Shown piece after piece: positions 1-4,560 of a DNA stretch of 7,804 nt. Below the pieces are notes generated by a model. The model worked only from the letters and a program-made list of their open reading frames with translations. It ran no database searches and was not told the DNA's origin. Position 1 is the stretch's first letter; each line of letters starts with the position of its first letter. The stretch is from NCBI GenBank assembly GCA_017849335.1, contig JAFIHP010000363.1, positions 1-7,804 of the forward strand. Direction: 5' to 3'. The translations under genes and the position numbers were made by a program. The stretch comes from Actinomycetales bacterium. Lineage in GTDB: Bacteria; Actinomycetota; Actinomycetes; S36-B12.

Positions 1-121
1 GCTTGTAGAGGCTGGGCTGCTTCACGCCCAGTCGCTGCGCGACCTGCGCGAGGGTCAGGTCGTCCCAGCCCACCTCGTCGGCGACGATCTGGGCCTCGTC
101 GACCACGCGGTCGGTGGTCAC
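1..121 (-). CDS. TetR-family transcriptional regulator, N-terminal part (gene continues past left edge)
   Basis: The minus strand from a GTG at 121-119 reads TTDRVVDEAQIVADEVGW, then DLTLAQVAQRLGVKQPSLYK. This is the first helix and helix-turn-helix of a TetR/AcrR DNA-binding domain: the LTLAQVAQRLGV stretch plus the PSLYK end of the recognition helix. Only about 40 codons are inside the window, so the ligand-binding domain is not seen. The start lies 7 bases after the hydrolase stop, so the two genes are almost certainly one operon. The nearest SD-like bases (AGGGCGG) sit very close to the GTG. A second in-frame GTG at 136-134 would overlap the hydrolase end but has no SD. By analogy with TetR operons it probably represses its own hydrolase promoter. 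That is inference. Confidence 0.85.
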   Translation of the reverse strand, partial: MTTDRVVDEAQIVADEVGWDDLTLAQVAQRLGVKQPSLYK

Positions 122-128
122 GCCCGCC

Positions 129-956
129 CTAGCCACGCGGCAGATCGGCGAGGAAACGCAGCACCGCCGAGGCGGTCAGGTCGGCCTGCTGCGACTGGGG
201 GTAGTGACCCGCATCGGGGACCATGACCACCTCGCCGTGCAGGGTCTCGCCGATCCAGCCCGCCTCGGCCGCGGGGTCCGCGAAGTCGGGGTCCTTCTCC
301 CCCATCACCACGAGGACGGGTGCACGGACCTCCCCGAGCCGCGCCTCGGCCGGACTGTGGTCGGTCTGCCGCGTGGTCTCGGAGAACGCCTTCGCATACC
401 CCGGCCGGCGCAGGCTGGCCACGACCTCGGCGCGGTAGTGGTCGAAGTCGTCGGGCCTGCGTCCCGCGTAGAGGCTCGGCAGGTAGAGCTTCCACGACGT
501 CGCGGCCCACGCCGGGGCCATCGCGACGCGCATCAGCGCCATCAGGACCGCGTTCACGTCGGGATTGCGCACGAAGGGCCCGATCAGCACGAGTCCGCGG
601 ACAGCGTCCGGGCGCTCCGACGCGAGGATCGTCGCCGCCCCGGCCGCGAGCGAGTTGCCGACGACCACGGCGGGCTCGCCGAGGGCGTCGATCAGAGCCC
701 CGATGTCGCCGGCGGATACCTCGTCGCCGTAGACGGTGAAGGTCGGGTCGCTGTCGCCGTGCCCCCGCAGGTCGGTCGTCGCGACGCGGTAGCCCGCCTC
801 TCGCAGGGCAGGAGCAAGGAACCGATAGGTCCGCCGGAGGTCTCCCATGCCGGGGACGAGGACGACCAATGGACCCTCGCCGGCGACGTCGTAGGCGATG
901 CGACCCTCCGGCCGGTCCAGGTACTGGGTGGTGGATGCGTCGATCATCGGTGTCAT
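129..956 (-). CDS. alpha/beta-fold hydrolase
   Basis: A 275-residue protein with the alpha/beta hydrolase order of motifs. An oxyanion-loop region PGMGD is at 35-39 and the RGHGDSD turn at 64-70. The nucleophile elbow VVGNSLAAG puts Ser at about 102. The acid is Asp222 or Asp224 in VVMGEKDPDF, and the catalytic His is His251 in VPDAGHYPQ. The length is normal for the family, and there is no signal peptide or membrane segment, so it should be cytoplasmic. The substrate cannot be told; esterase, lactonase or C-C hydrolase are all open. The elbow reads G-N-S-L-A rather than the usual G-x-S-x-G. The ATG at 956 was chosen because a promoter upstream places the transcript start on it. The longer open frame to 1079 would run through that promoter. 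The next gene is the TetR regulator. Confidence 0.88.
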   Translation of the reverse strand: MTPMIDASTTQYLDRPEGRIAYDVAGEGPLVVLVPGMGDLRRTYRFLAPALREAGYRVATTDLRGHGDSDPTFTVYGDEVSAGDIGALIDALGEPAVVVGNSLAAGAATILASERPDAVRGLVLIGPFVRNPDVNAVLMALMRVAMAPAWAATSWKLYLPSLYAGRRPDDFDHYRAEVVASLRRPGYAKAFSETTRQTDHSPAEARLGEVRAPVLVVMGEKDPDFADPAAEAGWIGETLHGEVVMVPDAGHYPQSQQADLTASAVLRFLADLPRG

Positions 957-958
957 GT

Positions 959-996
959 GGCTATTCTGCATAGCTATTTGGCTAATGTCAATAGCC
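959..996. promoter_or_regulatory. candidate TetR operator overlapping the hydrolase promoter
   Basis: The arms GGCTATT (959-965) and AATAGCC (990-996) form a perfect 7-bp inverted repeat around the promoter. Between them are the 8-bp palindrome ATAGCTAT (970-977) and a TAGC-N6-GCTA repeat (971-984). These AT-rich repeats stand out in GC-rich DNA and cover the -10, spacer and -35. A TetR gene is in the same operon, so this is a natural autoregulatory site. The exact bound sequence cannot be fixed by eye. Confidence 0.45.
963..991 (-). promoter_or_regulatory. SigA-type promoter of the hydrolase-tetR operon, apparently leaderless
   Basis: On the minus strand a perfect -35 TTGACA (991-986) is followed by a 17-base spacer and the -10 CAGAAT (968-963). 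Six bases separate the -10 from the ATG at 956, so transcription should start on or next to the A of the start codon. There is no Shine-Dalgarno sequence before this ATG, as expected for a leaderless mRNA, which is common in actinobacteria. The start site is inferred, not measured. Confidence 0.7.
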
Positions 997-1018
997 TCTG
1001 ACGCGTGGGGACGGGTCG

Positions 1019-1047
1019 ATGACAACCAGGGTCCCGGGGCGCAGAAT
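1019..1047 (+). promoter_or_regulatory. SigA-type promoter of the YCII-family gene
   Basis: On the plus strand ATGACA (1019-1024, 5 of 6 to TTGACA) is followed by exactly 17 bases and CAGAAT (1042-1047). The -10 is identical to that of the divergent hydrolase promoter. A start near 1054 would give a leader of about 18 bases. That leader contains the SD GAGAGGA (1058-1064), 7 bases before the GTG at 1072. Confidence 0.55.
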
Positions 1048-1071
1048 CGGCCCGGACGAGAGGACGAGCCC

Positions 1072-1415
1072 GTGGGCACCTACCTGACGTACTTCAACCA
1101 GCAGTGGGTCGGCGATCACAGCGCGGAGTGGTTCGCGTCGCGCGGACCCTGGCCCGGGCCGTCGTCGAGGAGATGCGGGCGGCCGGTGTCCTGGTGTTCG
1201 CCGGCGGGTTGGAGGAGGAGATCGACGCCACGTACTCCGCCGACGCCACGAGCGGGACGCTGGTCGTCGCGAACAGCCGGGTCAGCGACGCCGACGAGTA
1301 CCTGGGCGGGATGACGATCATCACCGTCGAGGACGACGAGGCCGCGCAGTACTGGGCCGGACGGGTCGCGGAAGCATGCGGGTGGCCGCAGGAGGTTCGG
1401 CGGTTCAAGGACTAG
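1072..1415 (+). pseudogene. YCII-related (YciI/DGPF-type) domain protein, broken by a one-base deletion
   Basis: The GTG at 1072 follows a good SD (GAGAGGA, spacing 7). The frame reads MGTYLTYFNQQW, then GDHSAEWFASRGP up to about 1149. The conserved continuation LARAVVEEMRAAGVLVFAGG, then EYLGGMTIITVEDDEAAQYW and ACGWPQEVRRFKD, is in the -1 frame from about 1149 to the TAG at 1413-1415. Family members read RGPLARAVVEEM without interruption. One C missing from the CCC at 1147-1149 explains the break exactly, and adding it gives a 114-residue protein of normal YCII length. As written, translation from 1072 yields about 80 residues, of which only the first 26 are authentic. YCII proteins are small ferredoxin-like-fold proteins of mostly unknown catalytic role. 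The cause is a real mutation or a sequencing error in the C run; the sequence alone cannot decide. Confidence 0.82.
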
Positions 1416-1497
1416 CCGCCCGGGACGGCCGGCCCGCCGCTGCGAGAATGTGCGGCGACCACGAACTATGTGTCCACCACGACCGAGAGGACTCGCC

Positions 1498-1914
1498 ATG
1501 AGCGAACCCGTCGACTGGAACCGCGCGATCATCGAGGAGTTCCGGGCCAACGAGGGCCGTGTCGGCGGCCAGTTCGCCGGCGCTCCGTTGCTGCTCCTCC
1601 ACACGATCGGCGCCAAGAGCGGCATCGAACGGGTCAATCCGATGATGTACCAGGACCTGGGTGACGGACGGATCGCCGTGTTCGCGTCCAAGGCCGGGGC
1701 GGACTCCGACCCGGACTGGTACCGCAACCTGACGGCGAACCCCGACGTCACCGCCGAGATCGGCGCCGAGACCCGGAGCTTCCGTGCCCGCACGGCCGAC
1801 GCCGAGGAGCGCGAGCCCATCTGGACGACGCAGAAGACGGACTACCCCGGCTTCGCCGACTACGAGTCGAAGACGACCCGCGTGATCCCCGTCGTCATCC
1901 TCGACCCCGCCTGA
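1498..1914 (+). CDS. nitroreductase-family deazaflavin (F420)-dependent oxidoreductase, Ddn-like
   Basis: A 138-residue protein of the Ddn/F420H2-dependent quinone reductase family (PF04075-like split beta-barrel). Visible family signatures are the GAPLLLLHTIGAKSG strand at 28-42, the cofactor-binding region VFASKAGA at 61-68 (the Lys and neighbours contact the F420 phosphate in Ddn), and DPDWYRNLTANP at 71-82. The C-terminal end is PVVILDP. It should reduce quinones, nitro compounds or other hydride acceptors using reduced F420 in the cytoplasm or at the membrane face; the substrate is unknown. The ATG at 1498 has an SD GAGAGGA (1485-1491) at ideal spacing, so upstream in-frame codons from 1450 are left out. 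It lies 82 bases after the broken YCII gene on the same strand and could be co-transcribed with it. Confidence 0.9.
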   Translation: MSEPVDWNRAIIEEFRANEGRVGGQFAGAPLLLLHTIGAKSGIERVNPMMYQDLGDGRIAVFASKAGADSDPDWYRNLTANPDVTAEIGAETRSFRARTADAEEREPIWTTQKTDYPGFADYESKTTRVIPVVILDPA

Positions 1915-1934
1915 CCTCGATTGGGCGCCAGTGG

Positions 1935-1953
1935 GCCCGAGGAATACTCGGGC
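1935..1953 (+). terminator. hairpin just after the F420-oxidoreductase gene, probable terminator
   Basis: GCCCGAG (1935-1941), a 5-base loop, and CTCGGGC (1947-1953) make a perfect 7-bp GC-rich stem 20 bases after the stop codon. No T-run follows. Such I-shaped terminators are frequent in high-GC actinobacteria, but function is inferred from position. Confidence 0.5.
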
Positions 1954-2149
1954 GTGATGCTCGACTCTCGGTCGACCTCACTTTGGATGATGCCGTTTCG
2001 ATGAACTGCTCGCGCGAGTCGTTGCAGACTTCGTTGACCAGCAGATCGCTTCCCTTAGCCGTGCAAATCCGCACGGCTAAGTCGTCTTCGGTCTTGCGTC
2101 GAATGTCAGCGATCGTGATGTCAGAGCCAGTTCGCAGATGGGTCCCGAA
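1954..2149. other. lower-GC intergenic stretch between convergent genes, possible gene remnant
   Basis: About 200 bases of visibly lower GC than the flanks. I recognise no complete gene here. On the minus strand the frame of the endonuclease gene stays open past its TAG (2152-2150) as far as about 1896. It reads segments such as DITIADIRRKTEDDLAVRIC and KGSDLLVNEVCNDSREQF. A hand count over about 43 of these codons gives GC3 above GC1 above GC2, the pattern of real coding DNA in GC-rich genomes. There is no start codon with an SD, and I know no family that matches. It may be a decayed gene or chance. A strong hairpin (2054-2081) lies inside it. Confidence 0.35.
2054..2081. terminator. perfect 11-bp stem-loop between convergent genes, probable bidirectional terminator
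   Basis: CTTAGCCGTGC (2054-2064), a 6-base loop AAATCC, and GCACGGCTAAG (2071-2081) are exact reverse complements. It lies 140 bases after the plus-strand oxidoreductase gene and about 70 bases after the minus-strand endonuclease gene. On the plus strand it is followed by a moderately T-rich stretch (TCGTCTTCGGTCTTG), and on the minus strand by none. A terminator is the simplest reading; a protein-binding site is an alternative. Confidence 0.5.
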
Positions 2150-2778
2150 CTAGAGCAGCCTCGGTAGCCGGAAACCTCGATACGCAGATAGATGCACGGC
2201 TGGAACGCCAGCGACAACTACTGCCGGGATCAGGTAGAAGTCGAGGTCACCGTCGATCACGAAGAAGTCGTCGATCTCGTGAGGGCCGTACGTCCGACGA
2301 CCTTTGCCCGACGTCGACAGGTAGACCTTCCATGTCCGCGCCGCCCTGGCCGTCGTCGTCTTCACTTGTATGCGGCGCGTACCCGCATGAGACGAAACCA
2401 CGAGGTCGAAGCGGCTTGGCTCCAACGGCCACGACACGTCCCATCCGGCGAGAGTGAACCACGCCGCTGCCAGCATCGGTCCGGCCCGCCGGAGTCGCGA
2501 CATGTCCACGGAGGGCGCGGGCGCCGGTGGTGCCGGCTGTTTCGCGCCGGGGGTCGAAGCCGGTGACGGGGACGCGTCGGTGTTGTCTTCGCGGCCATTG
2601 CTATCCGAACTCGTCACAGTTTCCAGTGGCGATGTGCGGAGCACGGTGCCGGTTCCCGCCGTCGAGTGGCCGGGGTGGCCGAAGCCAATACTGAGGTACT
2701 CAGCGCGGCGGCGGACCGTCCTGATCGACCCGCCGGACGTGCCTCGCAGCCCCAACTGGCGTAGCACCGCGCGCCAAG
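2150..2778 (-). pseudogene. group I intron-associated PD-(D/E)XK endonuclease-like protein, 3' fragment of gene split by an IS256 element
   Basis: This fragment carries most of the protein: residues from about 22 to 229 of the restored 229. After an N-terminal helix-turn-helix-like region (LRQLGLRGTSGGSIRTVRRR, restored about 26-45) comes a Ser/Pro/Ala-rich linker (about 75-112). The nuclease domain follows, with RLRRAGPMLAAAWFTLAGW, the metal-binding Asp145 in SRFDLVV, and IQVKTTT giving Q158-x-K160. The domain continues through TWKVYLSTSGKGRRTYGP and EIDDFFVIDGDLDFYLIP and ends LSAYRGFRLPRLL. Gln in place of the usual Asp/Glu is also known from the I-Ssp6803I-type nucleases (PDDEXK_5). The GTG at 2767, which looks like a start, is an internal Val codon. 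True codons 1-23 lie at 4261-4192 beyond the insertion. The intact protein was probably a DNA endonuclease of a mobile element. Lower GC than its neighbours suggests transfer. Confidence 0.85.
2770..2778. repeat. target-site duplication, left copy (CGCGCCAAG)
   Basis: The 9-base CGCGCCAAG abuts the left end of the insertion sequence and recurs exactly at 4192-4200 at the right end. Nine bases fits the 8-9 bp duplications made by the IS256 family. Collapsing the two copies restores the endonuclease reading frame. Confidence 0.92.
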
Positions 2779-2808
2779 GGCGGCGTCTCCCTGAGTGGTG
2801 GCTTTTCG
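2779..2808 (+). repeat. terminal inverted repeat of the IS256 element, transposase 3' side
   Basis: The outer 30 bases of the left end begin GGCGGCGTCTCCC and end GTGGTGGCTTTTCG. Their reverse-complement partner at 4162-4191 matches at 22 of 30 positions. Confidence 0.85.
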
Positions 2809-2835
2809 CTCTTCGCGCTCAGGTCAGTGTTCTGA

Positions 2836-4071
2836 TCATGCCGACATGAGTTCCGGGGTTGTCACCGGCCCCTCGTTGGTGTCGCTGGTGGCGGTCACCA
2901 GGGTCATGGATCGCTCGCTGAAGTAGCGCCTATCGGCGGCGGCCCATTCGTCGTGCTGCTCGACCAGGACGGCGCCTGCCAGGCGCAGCAGCGCTTCCGG
3001 GTTCGGGAACACCCCGACGACGTCGGTGCGGCGCTTGATCTCCTTGTTCACCCGCTCGAGCGGGTTGGTGGACCAGATCTGACGCCAGTGGACCTGAGGG
3101 AATCCCGTGAACGCCAGCAGGTCGTCCTTCGCCTCACGGAGCATCGCCTCGACCTTGGGCAGCTGCCGGCCGAGCATCCCGGCGATGACGTCGAACTGCT
3201 CCTCCACGTGCTCGGCATCCGGTTGGGCGAAGATCGTGCGGATGGCGGCGGCGACCATCTCAGCATTGCCTTTCGGCACCACCGCGAGGACGTTGCGCAT
3301 GAAATGGACCCTGCAACGCTGCCACGCGGAGCCGATCAGGACCGCGGCAATCGCCTGCTTCAGCCCGGAGTGGGCGTCGGAGATGACCAGTTGCACGCCG
3401 CCCAGCCCGCGGGCCTTCAGCCCGCGCAGGAACGCCGTCCAGAACGCCCCGTCCTCACTGTCCCCGACATCCATCCCCAGCACCTCACGACGTCCGTCCG
3501 CGGTCACGCCGATCGCCACGACGACGGCCTGGGAGACGACGCGGTGGTTGACGCGGGCCCTGCAATAGGTCGCGTCGAGGAACACGTACGGGTACGCCAT
3601 CTCGGCCAGGCTGCGGTCGCGGAACGCGGCGACTTCCTCGTCCAGGTCCTTGCAGATCCGTGAGACCTCGGACTTGGAGATCCCGGTGTCCGCGCCGAGA
3701 GCCTTCACCAAGTCGTCGACCTTACGGGTGCTCACGCCGTGGAGGTAGGCCTCCATGACCACCGCGAACAGCGCCTGGTCGATCCGACGCCGGCGCTCCA
3801 ACAGGCTCGGGAAGAACGACCCCGTGCGCAGCTTCGGGATCCGCAGCTCCAGATCCCCCGCCGTCGTCGACAGCACCCGAGCACGGGACCCATTCCGGAC
3901 CGCCGTACGGCCCTCCGTGCGTTCCCAGAACCCCGCACCGATCACGCCCTCGGCCTCGGCGTCGATCAACGCCTGATACATGCTCTGCGCGGCGATCCGC
4001 ACGCGCTCATCCACGCCGGCGGCCTTCAACGCCTCCAGCAACTCCAACAGGGCAGACTGGTCCATAGCCAT
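2836..4071 (-). CDS. IS256-family (Mutator-type) DDE transposase
   Basis: A full-length 411-residue transposase that cuts and joins the element ends. The N-terminal DNA-binding part has EAEGVIGAGFWERTEGRTAV (38-57) and the typical RIPKLRTGSFFPSLLERR (77-94). The catalytic triad is Asp166 in YVFLDATYCR, Asp232 in LVISDAHSGLKQAI, and Glu339 in WSTNPLERVNKEIKRRTDVV. The family CxxH (CRVHFMRN) is at 253-256, and the C-terminal alpha domain ends with EQHDEW. No residue of the triad is missing and the length is normal, so it looks functional. The ATG at 4071 follows an SD GAGAGGA (4087-4081) with 9 bases between. The start codon is paired in a 14-bp stem in the upstream leader (separate entry). An ATG two codons later (4065) is possible but less well spaced. 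Confidence 0.95.
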   Translation of the reverse strand: MAMDQSALLELLEALKAAGVDERVRIAAQSMYQALIDAEAEGVIGAGFWERTEGRTAVRNGSRARVLSTTAGDLELRIPKLRTGSFFPSLLERRRRIDQALFAVVMEAYLHGVSTRKVDDLVKALGADTGISKSEVSRICKDLDEEVAAFRDRSLAEMAYPYVFLDATYCRARVNHRVVSQAVVVAIGVTADGRREVLGMDVGDSEDGAFWTAFLRGLKARGLGGVQLVISDAHSGLKQAIAAVLIGSAWQRCRVHFMRNVLAVVPKGNAEMVAAAIRTIFAQPDAEHVEEQFDVIAGMLGRQLPKVEAMLREAKDDLLAFTGFPQVHWRQIWSTNPLERVNKEIKRRTDVVGVFPNPEALLRLAGAVLVEQHDEWAAADRRYFSERSMTLVTATSDTNEGPVTTPELMSA

Positions 4072-4128
4072 CGTGCAAAGTCCTCTCGTGAGTTCCTAGT
4101 CCGTTCTCACTGACCTTTGCACGATGGC
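4067..4128 (-). promoter_or_regulatory. leader hairpin that covers the transposase start codon
   Basis: GCCATCGTGCAAAG (minus strand, 4128-4115) and CTTTGCACGATGGC (4080-4067) are perfect 14-bp complements separated by a 34-base loop. The second arm contains the transposase ATG (4071-4069), and the loop contains the SD (4087-4081). A transcript that includes both arms should fold the start codon into the stem. A transcript starting inside the loop would leave it free. Control of translation is inferred from this geometry. Confidence 0.6.
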
Positions 4129-4161
4129 CTTCAACGTCGTGGACACCGCCACGCTCACGGC

Positions 4162-4191
4162 CGAAAACCCACCACCACCGGGGACGTCACC
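4162..4191 (-). repeat. terminal inverted repeat of the IS256 element, transposase 5' side
   Basis: Read on the minus strand the end begins GGTGACGTCCCC and finishes GGTGGTGGGTTTTCG. It aligns without gaps to the opposite end at 22 of 30 positions. A short GGT triplet repeat lies in the middle. Confidence 0.85.
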
Positions 4192-4200
4192 CGCGCCAAG
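4192..4200. repeat. target-site duplication, right copy (CGCGCCAAG)
   Basis: Exact 9-base copy of 2770-2778, directly abutting the right terminal repeat. Confidence 0.92.
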
Positions 4201-4261
4201 ACTGCGACGCCTCGATCGCGTGACGCAGATCCGAGTCGTCGTAAGCCCGCCTCGCTGCCAT
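4192..4261 (-). pseudogene. 5' fragment of the IS-split endonuclease gene (start codon and first 23 codons)
   Basis: From the ATG at 4261 the minus strand reads MAARRAYDDSDLRHAIEASQ, then SWR, and is cut by the insertion. Joined to the other side at the duplication, it continues SWRAVLRQLGLRG in frame. This completes the N-terminal region seen in intact actinobacterial relatives. A TAG lies in frame just upstream (at 4273-4271), so no longer start is possible. GGAG directly abuts the ATG, too close for a normal SD. A TANNNT-type hexamer TAGCGT (4273-4268) is 6 bases before the ATG, so a leaderless transcript is possible but has no clear -35. Today this fragment can encode only a short fused peptide. 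Confidence 0.85.
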
Positions 4262-4295
4262 CTCCGGACGCTACTGCGCGCCACTGACACCGGAT

Positions 4296-4330
4296 CGGAC
4301 TCGACCGGCCGGTCGTCAGGACGGAGTCCG
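4296..4330. repeat. nested inverted repeats upstream of the endonuclease gene
   Basis: CGGACTC (4296-4302) and GAGTCCG (4324-4330) are perfect arms. Between them, overlapping one base of the left arm, is the 14-bp perfect palindrome CGACCGGCCGGTCG (4302-4315). The structure lies between the tRNA terminator and the endonuclease start. It could be an operator or a second hairpin. GC-rich palindromes of this size also arise by chance. Confidence 0.35.
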
Positions 4331-4352
4331 AACTCGGAAGCCATAAGGGAAC

Positions 4353-4392
4353 GGACGTCCCTCCAACCTGGCGAGAGGTTGGGGAGACGTCC
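4353..4392 (-). terminator. long hairpin terminator of the tRNA-Pro gene
   Basis: The 17-base arms 4392-4376 and 4369-4353 pair at 16 of 17 positions (one G-U, one C-A mismatch) around a 6-base loop CTCGCC. On the minus strand the stem is followed by a pyrimidine-rich GTTCCCTTATGG. It begins 3 bases after the mature 3' end of the tRNA, so it should end tRNA transcription and separate it from the endonuclease gene. Confidence 0.75.
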
Positions 4393-4395
4393 GAG

Positions 4396-4469
4396 TCGGG
4401 CTGACAGGATTTGAACCTGCGACCCCCTGACCCCCAGTCAGGTGCGCTACCAAGCTGCGCTACAGCCCG
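4396..4469 (-). tRNA. tRNA-Pro (anticodon GGG)
   Basis: A 74-base cloverleaf with no CCA encoded. The acceptor stem is CGGGCTG/CAGCCCG with discriminator A. The D stem is GCGC/GCGC around AGCTTGGTA. The anticodon stem CCTGA/TCAGG encloses loop CTGGGGG, giving anticodon GGG. The variable loop is 5 bases, and the T stem GCAGG/CCTGT (one G-U) encloses TTCAAAT. C1-G72 and A73 are bacterial proline identity features. It reads CCC, a major proline codon in such GC-rich genomes, as well as CCU by wobble. A candidate -10, TAGGGT, lies at 4505-4500 on the minus strand, about 24 bases before the expected leader ends at the tRNA; its -35 is weak. Confidence 0.97.
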
Positions 4470-4546
4470 TTCGCGAGACGTGTCCCGCGAGCGTCCGAAA
4501 CCCTACCCGACGCGACCAAGACGTCCGCGCCTCGGTCCAGCGTCGC

Positions 4547-4552
4547 GGAGGG
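4547..4552 (+). promoter_or_regulatory. ribosome-binding site GGAGGG that sets the TTG start of the acyl-CoA synthetase
   Basis: GGAGGG ends 8 bases before the TTG at 4561, which is ideal spacing. The next in-frame candidate, GTG at 4573, is 20 bases away. Confidence 0.75.
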
Positions 4553-4560
4553 CAGCGTGC

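Larger units (their letters stand above)
2779..4191 (-). mobile_element. complete IS256-family insertion sequence, 1413 bp
   Basis: The ends are set by the perfect 9-bp duplication outside and by terminal inverted repeats inside. Aligned without gaps, the outermost 30 bases of the two ends match at 22 positions. They share GGTGG followed by TTTTCG at the inner end and start with GG. The element carries one gene, an uninterrupted transposase filling most of its length on the minus strand. It is inserted in the same direction as the endonuclease gene it splits. Perfect duplications and an intact transposase suggest a recent insertion that may still be mobile. Confidence 0.92.

Noticed and set aside
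114..1001. 295-codon plus-strand open frame opposite the hydrolase
   Set aside because: The minus strand carries all the hydrolase motifs, and the plus-strand translation shows no family signature.
957..1079. N-terminal extension of the hydrolase to an ATG at 1079
   Set aside because: The added residues are low in family resemblance and would be encoded through the promoter and operator region; there is no SD.
1140..1155. Programmed -1 ribosomal frameshift in the YCII gene
   Set aside because: CGC GGA CCC TGG is not an X-XXY-YYZ slippery heptamer and I see no stimulatory structure; a one-base deletion is simpler.
2784..4192. Alternative IS ends using CGTCTCCC/CGTCACCC as the duplication
   Set aside because: That pair is imperfect (7/8) and puts the terminal repeats out of register; the CGCGCCAAG pair is perfect, aligns the ends without gaps and restores the host reading frame.
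4096..4344. 82-codon minus-strand frame across the IS right end
   Set aside because: It spans the IS boundary and target duplication and is out of frame with the restored endonuclease.
4411..4560. N-terminal extension of the acyl-CoA synthetase from 4411
   Set aside because: It reads antisense through the tRNA-Pro gene, and the extra residues are Arg/Pro-rich and unlike the family.
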